From contig NZ_DASYGY010000009.1 of assembly GCF_035999195.1 (NCBI RefSeq), positions 434,001 through 498,000 of the forward strand: DNA of 64,000 nt. The letters are read 5' to 3'. Source of the stretch: Pseudoxanthomonas sp. GTDB lineage: Bacteria; Pseudomonadota; Gammaproteobacteria; Xanthomonadales; Xanthomonadaceae. Numbering within the stretch: position 1 is the first letter of the stretch; each line of letters begins with the position of its first letter. Shown here in pieces: positions 9,678 to 21,051 of this stretch. The position numbers and the translations under genes were made by a program. Under the pieces are notes generated by a model. That model was not told the DNA's origin. It made no database searches and worked only from the letters and a program-made list of their open reading frames with translations.

Positions 9678-10607
9678 ATGGATCTGGAAGCCTGGTCGAC
9701 CCGGCTCAAAGTCTTTGCCGACGCCACCCGCGTGCGCCTGCTGGCGCTGCTGGCACGCGAGGAACTGACCGTCGCCGAACTGTCGGCCATCACGCAGCTG
9801 GCGCAGCCGCGCGTATCCACGCACCTGGCCAAGCTCAAGGAGGCCGGGCTGGCGCGCGACCGGCGCGCCGGCGTGTCGGCGTACTACCGCTTCGACGAGG
9901 ACAATCTCGACAGCGTGCAGCGCGAATTGTGGCGCAGCCTGCGCGACGGCAGCGACGATCCGCTGCTGCGCCAGGACGCGGAACGCATCGCCGCGGTGTT
10001 GGCGAACCGCGCCGCCGACCAGAACTGGGCCGACAGCGTGGCCGGCGACATGGAGCGCCACTACTCGCCCGGACGGACGTGGGAAGCACTGGCCCGCACC
10101 GCCCTGCCCCTGCTGGAAACCGGTGACGTGCTGGACATCGCGTCCGGCGACGGCGTGCTGGCCGAACTGCTGTCGCCGCACGCCAAGCGCTATGTCTGCA
10201 TCGACACCAGCAGCCGCGTGGTGGCCGCCGCGGGCGAGCGCCTGCGCCGCTTCCCGAACGTGGAAGTCCGCGAGGGCGACATGCATGCGCTGCCCTTCAA
10301 GGACGCCAGCTTCGACCTGGTCGTGCTGATGCATGCGCTGACCTATTCCACCAAGCCCGCGCAGGCCGTCGCGGAGGCCGCGCGCGTGCTGCGCCACGGC
10401 GGCCGCCTGCTGCTCAGCAGCCTGGGCAAGCACGAGCACAGATCGGTGGTGGAGGCTTACGGACACGTGAACCTGGGGTTCTCGGAGAAGGAACTGCGCA
10501 AGTTCGCCGAGAAGGCCGGGCTGGAGATCGCCAACGCCGAAACGGTCACGCGCGAGCGCCGCCCTCCGCATTTCGAAGTCATCTCCCTGACGGCGGTGAA
10601 GCCATGA
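9678..10607 (+). CDS. sahR: SahR-like ArsR-family regulator fused to a SAM-methyltransferase domain
   Basis: The 309-residue protein has two parts. Residues 1-80 are an ArsR winged helix (LKVFADATRVRLLALLA, then ITQLAQPRVSTHLAKLKEAGL). Residues 130-300 are a class I methyltransferase fold with motif I VLDIASGDGVLAEL and FDLVVLMHAL. ArsR proteins with this fused domain, sitting before methionine-cycle genes, correspond to SahR, which responds to S-adenosylhomocysteine. The ORF overlaps the first metH gene by 4 bases (ATGA), which supports that role. The methyltransferase domain probably works as a ligand-binding module rather than an enzyme, which is inference. A catalytically active methyltransferase remains possible. 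Confidence 0.83.
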   Translation: MDLEAWSTRLKVFADATRVRLLALLAREELTVAELSAITQLAQPRVSTHLAKLKEAGLARDRRAGVSAYYRFDEDNLDSVQRELWRSLRDGSDDPLLRQDAERIAAVLANRAADQNWADSVAGDMERHYSPGRTWEALARTALPLLETGDVLDIASGDGVLAELLSPHAKRYVCIDTSSRVVAAAGERLRRFPNVEVREGDMHALPFKDASFDLVVLMHALTYSTKPAQAVAEAARVLRHGGRLLLSSLGKHEHRSVVEAYGHVNLGFSEKELRKFAEKAGLEIANAETVTRERRPPHFEVISLTAVKP

Positions 10608-11685
10608 AGCCCCTGCCCTGGCTGAAGCCCGAGCGCGAACGGCGGCTGGAAGAAGCACTGGCCCAGCGCATCCTCATCATCGACGGCGCGATGGGCACGA
10701 TGATCCAGAAGCACGACCTGCAGGAGGCGGACTATCGCGGGCAGCGTTTCGCCGACGGCTGCGATGCCGAGCATCCGCACACGCACGGCCCCGGTTGCGG
10801 CCATGACCTGAAGGGTAACAACGATCTGCTGCTGCTGACCAAGCCGGAGGTGATCGCCGGCGTGCACACCGCGTATCTGGAAGCCGGCGCCGACCTGATC
10901 GAAACCAACACCTTCAATGCCACTTCGATCAGCCAGGCGGACTACCACCTCGAACACCTGGTGTACGAACTGAACAAGGCCGGCGCCCGCGTCGCGCGGG
11001 AGTGCTGCGATGCGGCCGAGGCGGCCACGCCGGACAAGCCGCGCTTCGTGATCGGCGTGCTCGGGCCGACCAGCCGCACCGCCTCGATCAGCCCCGACGT
11101 CAACGACCCCGGCTATCGCAACACCAGCTTCGACGAACTCCGCAGCACCTACCGCGAGGCCATCGAAGGCCTGATCGACGGCGGCGCCGATACGCTGATG
11201 GTGGAGACCATCTTCGACACGCTCAACGCCAAGGCGGCGCTGTACGCGATCGAGGAAGTCTTCGATGCGCGCGGCGGCCGCCTGCCGGTGATGATCTCCG
11301 GCACCATCACCGATGCCTCCGGGCGCACGTTGTCGGGCCAGACGGCCGAGGCGTTCTACACCTCGGTGGCGCACAGCCGTCCGCTGTCGATCGGGCTCAA
11401 TTGCGCACTCGGGGCCAAGGACCTGCGCGAGCATGTGGAGACGCTGGCGACCGTCGCCGACGCCTATGTCAGCGCGCATCCCAACGCCGGCCTGCCCAAC
11501 GCCTTCGGCGAGTACGACGAGACGCCCGAGGAGATGGCGGCCACGCTGAAGGAATTCGCCGAGTCGGGCCTGCTCAATCTGGTCGGTGGCTGCTGCGGCA
11601 CCACGCCGCCGCACATCAGGGCGATCGCCGAGGCGGTCGCGGGCATTCCGCCGCGCAAGGTGCCCGCCCGCCTGGAGCAGGCCGC

Positions 11686-11689
<4 letters not shown>
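10604..11689 (+). CDS. metH: Methionine synthase, homocysteine-binding half (MetH N-terminal part)
   Basis: At 361 residues this covers only the homocysteine S-methyltransferase barrel of cobalamin-dependent MetH. Visible features are DGAMGTMIQKHDL at the start, ETNTFNATSISQADY, and the three zinc-ligand cysteines in GLNCALGAKDL and GGCCGTTPPH. E. coli MetH is a single chain of about 1227 residues; here the rest is a separate gene overlapping by 4 bases. The two polypeptides must cooperate to methylate homocysteine. An unusual His/Cys-rich stretch, CDAEHPHTHGPGCGHDLKG (about residues 52-70), replaces a short loop in the E. coli protein. Co-transcription with sahR is indicated by the ATGA overlap. 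Confidence 0.93.
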
Positions 11690-14454
<2,765 letters not shown>

Positions 14455-14526
14455 AGAAACTCACCGGACCCCTCAACGTCACGGACGCAAGCACGCCTCC
14501 CGAAGCCGAACCCGCATGGCACCAGC

Positions 14527-14566
14527 TCCCCCTCTCCCGCCGGGAGCGGGCAAGGGGTGAGGGCGA
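14527..14566. repeat. Half copy of the family A repeat downstream of metH
   Basis: CCCCCTCTCCCGCCGGGAGCGGG followed by AAGGGGTGAGGGC resembles the left half of the element at 37620. A small hairpin CTCCCG-C-CGGGAG lies at 14534-14546. The inverted partner half is missing. It lies in the 432-bp gap between metH and the MFS gene; nothing gene-like is visible in the gap. Confidence 0.65.
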
Positions 14567-14610
14567 ACCGTCGCGATCCCGTTCGCTTCTGAAGTGTGGA
14601 CAAATCCTCG

Positions 14611-14707
14611 GTCGCCCCAGCGAACGATGGGATCCATCTTGCCTGTGCGATGAACACCAGGCCTGCACCGGGCAATGGATTCCAGCTTCCGCTGGAATGA
14701 CGGGCAA
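14611..14707. repeat. Family B palindromic repeat element
   Basis: The element opens with GTCGCCCCAGCGAACGATGG and closes with a perfect hairpin ATTCCAGC-TTCC-GCTGGAAT (14679-14698) followed by GACGGGC. The same words, GGATTCCAGC and GCTGGAATGACGG, recur at 40318-40353. This is a dispersed xanthomonad-type intergenic repeat. The remaining 180 bases up to 14886 hold no gene I can support. Confidence 0.7.
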
Positions 14708-14854
14708 GGACGGCCGTCCTGACGGGCCGAGCGCGCGATGCAGACCGTAGCGTGCGCCATGCGCACGACTCACGTCGTCTGGTGACCATCACAAAACCAC
14801 CAGAGCTCGCGACCCGCTCCCGCAAACCACACCTCCCGCAGACCCGGTCGCGGC

Positions 14855-14881
14855 TCGACCGACATCACCCACCGCTACAAT
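14855..14881 (+). promoter_or_regulatory. Weak promoter for a possibly leaderless MFS transcript
   Basis: TACAAT at 14876-14881 resembles a -10 box; TCGACC at 14855-14860 is a poor -35 with 15-bp spacing. The best start codon for the transporter is 6 bases after the -10 box. A transcript from here would start almost on the ATG, and no Shine-Dalgarno sequence is seen. Low confidence. Confidence 0.3.
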
Positions 14882-14886
14882 GCGCC

Positions 14887-16071
14887 ATGACATCGCCCGG
14901 CGCCGTCCCTTCGCATCCCTACCCCGCCGCGCGCCTGTCCAGCTTCTACTTCTTCTACTACGCCGCGCTGGGTGCGTTCACGCCCTACTGGAGCCTGTAC
15001 CTGGAGTCGCGCGGGCTGGGCGTTGCGGCGATCAGCGTGTTGATGAGCCTGTGGTATGCGACCCGCATCGTGTCGCCGAGCCTGTGGACCACGCTGGCCG
15101 CCCGTTCCGGGCATCCGATCCGGTGGTTGCATCGGGGGTGTGCGCTGGCGCTGGGCTGCTTCGCGCTGTTCCTGTTGCCGCTGGAGCACGCGGGCCTGTT
15201 CGCGGTGATGCTGGGCTTCTGCTTCGCCTACAACGCCGTGATGCCGCAGTTCGAATCGATCACGATGTCGCACCTCGGCGCGCGCAGCGATCGCTACGGC
15301 CTGATCCGGGTATGGGGATCGATCGGCTTCATCGTGGTGGTGGCATCGTTCGGCTGGCTGATCGACGAGCGGCGCCTGGGCGTGGGGTCGCTTCCCTGGC
15401 TGATGCTGCCGGTCCTCGTCGGCGTGCTGGCATCAGCGCTGGCCAACCGCTATGCGCACGAGCCCACCGTGCCGGCGCACGCGGCGGACGACAGTTTCCG
15501 CGCCCGCCTGCGGAAGCCGCAGGTGATCGCGTTCTTCGTCGCGGCCTTCCTGATCCAGATATCGTTCGGGCCGTTCTACACGTTCTTCTCGATCTACCTG
15601 TCCGAGCACGGCTATCCGACCGCCACCCAGGGCGTGCTGTGGACCGTGGGCGTGCTGGCGGAAATCGGCGTGTTCTTCCTGTCCAGCCGCATCTTCCGGC
15701 GCTGGGATGCCAGCCGCGTGCTGATGATCGCGCTGCTCAGCGCTTCGCTGCGCTGGCTGGTCACCGCGCTGTTCCCCGACAACATGCCGGTGATGGTGCT
15801 CGCCCAGCTGACCCACGCGCTCAATTTCGGCGCCTTCTTCGCCGCCGCCATGCAGTTGCTGGTGCGCTTCTTCCCCGGGCGGATGAACGGCCACGGGCAA
15901 GGGGTGTTCTACGGGTTGTCGTCCGGCGTCGGCGGCGTGTGCGGCGCCCTGCTGGCCGGACAGCTGTGGCGCTTCGGCGGTGAAACCGCTTTCCTCTGCT
16001 CGTCGGGCATCGCGTTGATCGCCGCCGCCATCGTCTGGCGCTGGCTGGTCCGGGAGCCCTCGCCGGCCTAG
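14887..16071 (+). CDS. MFS permease, PPP/HcaT-like (MFS_1_like)
   Basis: The frame is open upstream to 14752, but the protein homology begins at MTSPGAVPSHPYPAARLSSFYFFYYAALGAFTPYWSLYLES, so the ATG at 14887 is chosen, giving 394 residues. It has about 12 hydrophobic helices and the MFS_1_like/HcaT pattern: N-terminal FYFFYYAALGAFTPYW, GLIRVWGSIGFIV in the middle, and MNGHGQGVFYGLSSGVGG near the end. This family includes the putative 3-phenylpropionate permease HcaT; the substrate here is unknown. The stop overlaps the convergent hydrolase gene by 4 bases. Confidence 0.85.
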   Translation: MTSPGAVPSHPYPAARLSSFYFFYYAALGAFTPYWSLYLESRGLGVAAISVLMSLWYATRIVSPSLWTTLAARSGHPIRWLHRGCALALGCFALFLLPLEHAGLFAVMLGFCFAYNAVMPQFESITMSHLGARSDRYGLIRVWGSIGFIVVVASFGWLIDERRLGVGSLPWLMLPVLVGVLASALANRYAHEPTVPAHAADDSFRARLRKPQVIAFFVAAFLIQISFGPFYTFFSIYLSEHGYPTATQGVLWTVGVLAEIGVFFLSSRIFRRWDASRVLMIALLSASLRWLVTALFPDNMPVMVLAQLTHALNFGAFFAAAMQLLVRFFPGRMNGHGQGVFYGLSSGVGGVCGALLAGQLWRFGGETAFLCSSGIALIAAAIVWRWLVREPSPA

Positions 16072-16781
16072 CTCGGAGCGCGCGCCCCGATCTCGCCCAG
16101 GAACGTCCGGATGCCCGCAGCGGCGGCGCGTGGCGCCATCTGGAACAGGAAATGCGGTGCATCGATCACGGCGTGGCGTGCCTGCCGCGCGAGCCGCAGC
16201 ACCTCACGGCCGGCCGATGGCCGGATCAGCCTGTCGTGCCTGGCCTGCAGATACAGCACCGGCATGTCCAGCGACGCCAGGTGTTCCCTGACATCCACGC
16301 GCAGCGCGGCCAGGGCGCGCTGACGCAATACCTGCAGCGGAATGCTGCGCACGATCGCATCGAACTCCGCATGCAACGTGGGCGGCAGGCCGCTGCCTGC
16401 GAGCACGCGTTCCAGGGCGAACAGCGGCGGAGCCACGGCGGGCACGCGCTGCAGGATGGCCGCGCCGATCCTGGTAAAGGGCAGCGGGGAGCGGACGAAA
16501 CTCGCCGCCATCACCAGGGCCCGGATCCGGTCGGGATGGCGATGGGCAAGCAGGACGCCCAGCGGTCCCGCGAAGGATTCCGCCACGAGCACCACATCAC
16601 CCTGCCGCCGCACCGACTGCGCAAGCGTATCGGCGAGCGAAGGATAGTCCTGGAACCGCGTGCCGTCGTAGGACAGCACATCCACCTCGGCCACGTCCGC
16701 CAGTTCGGCCGACAAGGGCGCGTACAGGCGCCCGGTCCCGTCCAGCCCCGGCAACAGGCAGAGCCGTGGCCGGCCGGGCAT
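16068..16781 (-). CDS. Alpha/beta-hydrolase
   Basis: This 237-residue hydrolase has the N-terminal strand and oxyanion loop LCLLPGLDGTGRLY, a nucleophile elbow VAESFAGP (serine at about residue 69), a later aspartate in LYLQARHDRLI and a C-terminal histidine in IDAPHFLFQ, so the catalytic triad is complete. GTG codons up to 16790 are possible starts, but the ATG at 16781 is preferred. Its 5-prime end overlaps the stop of the DUF2058 gene by up to 7 bases, suggesting translational coupling. It probably hydrolyses an ester or thioester; no substrate can be assigned. Confidence 0.85.
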   Translation of the reverse strand: MPGRPRLCLLPGLDGTGRLYAPLSAELADVAEVDVLSYDGTRFQDYPSLADTLAQSVRRQGDVVLVAESFAGPLGVLLAHRHPDRIRALVMAASFVRSPLPFTRIGAAILQRVPAVAPPLFALERVLAGSGLPPTLHAEFDAIVRSIPLQVLRQRALAALRVDVREHLASLDMPVLYLQARHDRLIRPSAGREVLRLARQARHAVIDAPHFLFQMAPRAAAAGIRTFLGEIGARAPS

Positions 16782-16783
16782 CG

Positions 16784-17407
16784 TCACCACACCAGGTCGT
16801 CGGGCACCTGGTACTGGGGATCGGCGTAGGGATCGTCTGCCGCCGGCGCGTCAGGATCGACTTTCAGCGCGATGGCGGGGGCGAAGATGGTTTCCGCTTC
16901 CGCCAGCACGGCGGCCGTCACCAGCAGGTAGCGGCCATTCTGCTGGACCACGCCCAGCTCACCGGCGTTCAGGGCCTTCAGCTGCGCCGCGTTGACGTAG
17001 ATGCGCTTGATCTTGCCGCCGTATGGGAAGTGACGCGCGATATCCGCATCGGCGTCGTTGAGTGCCTTGTCCTTCAGGAAGGCCTCGAGCGCCGCCTTGG
17101 CCTCGCGGCGAACGCGCGCCTCTTCCTGCTTGATGCGCTCGGCCTCGATGCGCTCGTCCTTCTCGCGCTGCGCACGTATCGCGTACGCCTTGGCCAGGTC
17201 GATGTCTTCCTGGCTGCGCTTGGGACGTGGCGCACCGTGCGGTGGACGCGGCTTGCCGCCCTGCCCCGGTTTCGGCTGCGCGGTGCCCTTGCCGGCGGGC
17301 TTGTGCGCGTCGCGGCGCGGGTCGGGACGGCGTTCGGGCTTGCGTTCTGGCTTGGGCGCAGGCTTGAAGCCCAGGCCGAGCAGCTGGTCACGGAGTGAAT
17401 CGGTCAT
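16784..17407 (-). CDS. DUF2058 family protein (YaiL-like)
   Basis: A 207-residue basic protein beginning MTDSLRDQLLGLGFK, which is the DUF2058/YaiL signature. It is followed by a Lys/Arg/Pro-rich low-complexity stretch to about residue 65, a charged helix (about 70-120) rich in Glu, Arg and Lys, and a C-terminal domain containing FPYGGKIKRIYVNAAQLKALNAGELGVV. Family members are described as nucleoprotein- or polynucleotide-associated, with no firm function. It sits between slyX (37 bases upstream) and the hydrolase on the minus strand. Confidence 0.87.
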   Translation of the reverse strand: MTDSLRDQLLGLGFKPAPKPERKPERRPDPRRDAHKPAGKGTAQPKPGQGGKPRPPHGAPRPKRSQEDIDLAKAYAIRAQREKDERIEAERIKQEEARVRREAKAALEAFLKDKALNDADADIARHFPYGGKIKRIYVNAAQLKALNAGELGVVQQNGRYLLVTAAVLAEAETIFAPAIALKVDPDAPAADDPYADPQYQVPDDLVW

Positions 17408-17443
17408 CGGTCTTTCGCGGGGGACTGCCGTCCGGCAAGCGTA

Positions 17444-17680
17444 TCAATAATGCGGCGGGGGCGGCTCGCTGGCGGGATCCTCGTACAGTGCGGTGCGCAC
17501 CTTGCCGAGTTCTTCCACCATGTGGCGCAGCAGGCGGGCGGTCCGTTCGTTCTCCGCGCGCGCATCGGCCAGGGCTTCGCTCATCTCGTTGAGCGAATGC
17601 TCCTGGAACGCCAGCCGGGTCTCCAGTTCCACCAGGCGACGCTCCAGCGCGTCGCCGGACAATGGCAGGTCAGTCTGCAC
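17444..17680 (-). CDS. slyX: SlyX-family coiled-coil protein
   Basis: A 78-residue protein matching SlyX in size and pattern: an N-terminal heptad region LERRLVELETRLAFQEHSLNEMSEAL, a continuing coiled coil, and the short C-terminal motif EPPPPHY that marks the family. Its start overlaps the 3-prime end of ugd by 11 bases. The function of SlyX is not established. Confidence 0.88.
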   Translation of the reverse strand: MQTDLPLSGDALERRLVELETRLAFQEHSLNEMSEALADARAENERTARLLRHMVEELGKVRTALYEDPASEPPPPHY

Positions 17681-19022
17681 GCACGGACCTCCCGCGGCCG
17701 ATCCCGTAATAGGCCAGGCCGGCGGCCTCGACCTCGGCAGGGTCGTACAGGTTGCGTCCGTCGAAGATCACCGCGTCGCCGAGCGTCTCGTGCAGGCGCG
17801 CGAAATCGGGGCTGCGGAACTGCTTCCACTCGGTCACGACCACCAGCGCGTCCGCGCCTTCGGTGGCGGCACGCGCGTCGTCGCACAGCACCAGGTCTTC
17901 GCGCTCGCCGAAGATGCGCGCCGCTTCCGCGCGCGCTTCCGGGTCGTAGGCGCGCACGCGGGCGCCGGCGTCCCACAGCTCGGCCAGCAGCCGGCGGCTG
18001 CTCGCTGCACGCATGTCGTCGGTGTTGGGCTTGAACGACAAACCCCACACCGCGAAAGTCTTGCCGCGGATGCCTTCATCCTCGCCCCGGTCGTAGTGCT
18101 GCTGGATCAGTTCGAACAGATGGCCTTTCTGCCGCTCGTTGACCGCTTCCACCGCCTCCAGCAAGGCGGGCGCATAGCCATGCTGCTGGGCGGTGCGGGC
18201 CAGCGCCTGCACGTCCTTGGGAAAACACGAGCCGCCGTAGCCGGCGCCGGGATAGATGAAGTGCCAGCCGATGCGCGGGTCCGACCCGATGCCCTGGCGG
18301 ACGTGCTCGACATCGGCACCGACGCGCTCGGCGATGTTCGCGATCTCGTTCATGAAGCTGATCTTCGTGGCCAGCATGGCGTTGGCCGCGTACTTGGTCA
18401 GCTCGGCCGAGCGAACGTCCATCACCACGATGCGCTCGTGGTTGCGGTTGAACGGCGCGTACAGGCGGCGCAGCTTCTCCACCGCCTGCGGGCTGGACGC
18501 GCCCACGACGATGCGGTCCGGCCGCATGCAGTCGTTGACCGCATCGCCCTCCTTGAGGAACTCGGGATTGGACACGACGTCGAAGGCGACATCCACGCCC
18601 CGCGTGGCGAGTTCCGCCTGGATGGCGGCGCGCACCTTGTCCGCGGTACCCACCGGCACGGTGGACTTGTTGACCACCGTGCAGCCGCGCTCGAGGTTCC
18701 GCCCGATGGTGCGGGCGACGGCCAGCACGTACTGCAGGTCCGCGCTGCCGTCCTCGTCCGGCGGCGTGCCGACGGCGATGAACACGATCTCGCCATGGGC
18801 GATCGCCTGCGCCGCGTCGGTGGTGAAGCGCAAGCGCCCGGCCGCGTGGTTGGCCTTCACCATCGGCGACAGGCCCGGCTCGTAGATCGGCACGATGCCG
18901 TTGTTCAGGCCCTCGACCTTGATCGGATCGATGTCGACACAGACCACATCGTGCCCCACTTCCGCCAGGCAGGTGCCGGTCACCAGGCCCACGTACCCGG
19001 TACCGAAAATCGCTACACGCAT
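17670..19022 (-). CDS. ugd: UDP-glucose 6-dehydrogenase
   Basis: This 450-residue enzyme oxidises UDP-glucose to UDP-glucuronate with two NAD, supplying exopolysaccharide or LPS synthesis. It has the N-terminal NAD motif FGTGYVGLVTGTCLAEVGH, the substrate loop STVPVGTADKV, the catalytic cysteine in GYGGSCFPKDVQAL near residue 260, and the C-terminal domain NTDDMRAASSRRLLAELWD. Its length is typical. It is followed by slyX with an 11-base overlap, but no polysaccharide gene cluster is adjacent. Confidence 0.96.
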   Translation of the reverse strand: MRVAIFGTGYVGLVTGTCLAEVGHDVVCVDIDPIKVEGLNNGIVPIYEPGLSPMVKANHAAGRLRFTTDAAQAIAHGEIVFIAVGTPPDEDGSADLQYVLAVARTIGRNLERGCTVVNKSTVPVGTADKVRAAIQAELATRGVDVAFDVVSNPEFLKEGDAVNDCMRPDRIVVGASSPQAVEKLRRLYAPFNRNHERIVVMDVRSAELTKYAANAMLATKISFMNEIANIAERVGADVEHVRQGIGSDPRIGWHFIYPGAGYGGSCFPKDVQALARTAQQHGYAPALLEAVEAVNERQKGHLFELIQQHYDRGEDEGIRGKTFAVWGLSFKPNTDDMRAASSRRLLAELWDAGARVRAYDPEARAEAARIFGEREDLVLCDDARAATEGADALVVVTEWKQFRSPDFARLHETLGDAVIFDGRNLYDPAEVEAAGLAYYGIGRGRSVRAD

Positions 19023-19071
19023 CAGCCCATTTCCATCAGTGAGAGTTCAACGCCGGACACCGCGATGCGGA

Positions 19072-20007
19072 TTACTGCAGCACGCCCATCAGCTCGACAT
19101 CGAACGTCAGCGTCGCGTCCGGCCCGATCTTGCCGCCCGGCGCGCCGTTGGGGCCGTAGGCCAGGTTGGACGGGATCCAGAAGCGGTACTTCGCGCCCAC
19201 CGGCATCAGCGCCACGCCTTCGGTCCAGCCCGCGATCACCTGGTTCAGGCCGAACTCGGCCGGCTCGCCGCGCGCGTAGGAGCTGTCGAAGACGTCGCCG
19301 TTGAGCAGCTTGCCTTCGTAGTTGACGCGCACGCGGCTGGTCGGCATCGGACGCTGGCCATTGCCCTGGCGCAGCACCATGTACTGCAGGCCGGACTGCG
19401 TGGTCACCACGCCGGGCTTGGTCTTGTTCTCGGCGAGGAACTTGGCGCCCTCGTCGCGGTTGCGCTGTGCGGCACCGGCCTGGCGCTTGGCCATGTAGGC
19501 CTGCATCTCGGCCTGCGCCTGTTCCAGCGTCAGCAGCGGCGTGCCGCTCCCGGTGGCGACGGCCTTCACCGCCTGCGTCAGGACGGCGACGTCGATCTCG
19601 TCCTTGAACGGCGCCAGTGACGGGCCGATCACATAGGTGCCGAGGAAGACGCCGACCTTGGCCTTGTCCACCGGCGGCGGCGTGCTGCCCGGCGGCATGC
19701 CGGGGATCGGCTGGCCGTCGGCCACGGCGATGTTGAGGCGGAGCAGCTGGTCGGTGGCCTGCGCTTCCTGTTCGTTCATCGCCTTCGGCTTGCCGGCGAA
19801 CGTATCGCCGATGGCCCGCTGGAACGCGTCTAGGTCCATGAACGGCCCGACCGGCTGCAGCGAATTGCCCACGTCCACGCCGATGGCGTAGCTCACCTTG
19901 TCGCGCTCGGACACCAGCGCGGCTTTTTCCTGTGCAGACACGCTGCCTCCCAGCATCGAAAACGAGATTGCCAACAACACGGCTGCGCCGCGGACCGACC
20001 GCTTCAT
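19072..20007 (-). CDS. fkpA: Periplasmic FKBP-type peptidyl-prolyl isomerase
   Basis: The ATG at 20007 starts a 311-residue protein with a Sec signal (MKRSVRGAAVLLAISFSMLGGSVSAQ, cleaved near residue 26). An FKBP N-terminal dimerisation domain follows (VSYAIGVDVGNSL, AFQRAIGDTFAG), then a charged helix (EQAQAEMQAYMAKRQAG). The C-terminal FKBP domain has YMVLRQGNGQRP, VRVNYEGKLLNGDVFDSSY, VIAGWTEGVALMPVGAKYRFWIP and DATLTFDVELM. It should act on proline isomerisation and folding of envelope proteins. The N-terminal domain is longer than in E. coli FkpA because of an inserted PGMPPGSTPPP linker region. Confidence 0.92.
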   Translation of the reverse strand: MKRSVRGAAVLLAISFSMLGGSVSAQEKAALVSERDKVSYAIGVDVGNSLQPVGPFMDLDAFQRAIGDTFAGKPKAMNEQEAQATDQLLRLNIAVADGQPIPGMPPGSTPPPVDKAKVGVFLGTYVIGPSLAPFKDEIDVAVLTQAVKAVATGSGTPLLTLEQAQAEMQAYMAKRQAGAAQRNRDEGAKFLAENKTKPGVVTTQSGLQYMVLRQGNGQRPMPTSRVRVNYEGKLLNGDVFDSSYARGEPAEFGLNQVIAGWTEGVALMPVGAKYRFWIPSNLAYGPNGAPGGKIGPDATLTFDVELMGVLQ

Positions 20008-20089
20008 CCTTTCTGCTCCTGGAACCTGCGCCGCGATGGCGGCGCCAAACCGATATTGTGGCACGCCCGCCCGCCGCGAAGGCACTGCA

Positions 20090-20653
20090 TCAACGCGTGG
20101 CGCGCGGCGCCTTGAGTTCGCGCTCGATCGCGGCGACCACGGCAGGGTCGTCCGGCGAGACCTTGCTGGGGAAGTTGGCCACCACGCGTCCATCCCTGCC
20201 GATCAGGTACTTGTGGAAGTTCCAGCCCGGTGCGGTGCCCGTCGCTTTCGTGAGCGCTGCATACAGCGGCGTCGCCTTGTCGCCGGTCACCGCGACCTTC
20301 TCGAACATGGGGAACTTCACGCCATAGGTCAGCGTGCAGAACTCCTGGATTTCCTTTTCGCTGCCCGGCTCCTGGCCCCTGAAGTCGTTGGAGGGAAAAC
20401 CGAGCACGGCGAATCCCCGGGACGCATACCGTTGATGCAGCGCTTCCAGCCCCTCGTACTGCGGCGTGTAGCCGCACTTGCTGGCGGTATTGACGACCAG
20501 GAGCACCTGGCCGGCATAGCGTTCCTTCAGGTTGACCGGGGCCTTGCCCGCCAGCGGGCGATAGCTGACATCCAGCAGGCCGGCGGCCAGGGCCGCGGCC
20601 GATACCCCGAGAAGCGCGACAAAAGCGAACAATTTCAATGACCTGGACTTCAC
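20090..20653 (-). CDS. Exported glutathione peroxidase-family protein
   Basis: Several starts are possible. The GTG at 20653 has GGAG seven bases upstream and gives a clean signal peptide, KSRSLKLFAFVALLGVSAAALA, in a protein of about 188 residues; an in-frame ATG at 20677 is the alternative. The thiol peroxidase catalytic set is present: the peroxidatic cysteine in NTASKCGYTPQYEGLEAL, glutamine in GFPSNDFRGQEPG, and tryptophan in WNFHKYLIGRDG. Bacterial members with Cys usually use thioredoxin rather than glutathione. Export to the periplasm is inferred from the signal. It is divergent from the GntR/ABC cluster. Confidence 0.88.
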   Translation of the reverse strand: MKSRSLKLFAFVALLGVSAAALAAGLLDVSYRPLAGKAPVNLKERYAGQVLLVVNTASKCGYTPQYEGLEALHQRYASRGFAVLGFPSNDFRGQEPGSEKEIQEFCTLTYGVKFPMFEKVAVTGDKATPLYAALTKATGTAPGWNFHKYLIGRDGRVVANFPSKVSPDDPAVVAAIERELKAPRATR

Positions 20654-20720
20654 GACGGACTCCACTAGTACGAACATGACAAGTATGCCTTCAGTTGGGT
20701 GACAAAACCCTGCGAGGGAG

Positions 20721-20748
20721 TTGACGGCCCGTGTTTTGGTGTTATAGT
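20721..20748 (+). promoter_or_regulatory. Sigma-70 promoter of the GntR/ABC cluster
   Basis: TTGACG (20721-20726), a 16-bp spacer and TATAGT (20743-20748) make a good housekeeping promoter about 40 bases before the first small gene. YtrA-type regulators usually repress their own operon by binding at such a promoter; the nearby bases GGTGTTATAGTTGAATACATC could include the operator, but I see no clean palindrome. Confidence 0.65.
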
Positions 20749-20787
20749 TGAATACATCACCACTCACCCAACTCACGGGGAGATGCC

Positions 20788-21048
20788 ATGAACCAGAGAC
20801 TCACCCACACCCTGCCCAGCCTGGCCGTCGGCGGCCTGCTGCTGGCGGCCGGTGCCCTGGCCGCCGTGTCCGGCGCCCGCACCTCCGAGGTGGACCCGGG
20901 CGCGCTGGTGGGCGCGCTAGAGTCCGACGTCCGCGAGATCACCGGCGACGACGGCGCACCGGAACCCACCCAGCACAAGCGTCGTGCGCGGGCCTCCCTG
21001 GCCATGCCGTACTTCTCCTTCGGCCAATCCCTGCGTCCGAGGAGCTGA
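20788..21048 (+). CDS. Small predicted membrane or exported protein, first gene of the GntR/ABC cluster
   Basis: An 86-residue protein I do not recognise. Residues 8-30 form a hydrophobic Gly/Ala/Leu segment (LPSLAVGGLLLAAGALAAVSG), a signal anchor or uncleaved signal. The rest is polar, with acidic (EVDPG, ESDVREITGDDG) and basic (HKRRARA) patches. AC-GGGGAGAT lies upstream as a ribosome-binding site (GGGGAG seven bases before the ATG). It precedes the GntR gene by 3 bases, so it is almost certainly co-transcribed with, and probably functionally tied to, the ABC system. Confidence 0.72.
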   Translation: MNQRLTHTLPSLAVGGLLLAAGALAAVSGARTSEVDPGALVGALESDVREITGDDGAPEPTQHKRRARASLAMPYFSFGQSLRPRS

Positions 21049-21051
21049 GCC

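Noticed and set aside
14455..14886. Possible small gene or sRNA in the gap after metH
   Set aside because: The gap is mostly repeat families A and B; the short frames in it contain repeat-derived words and have no ribosome-binding site.
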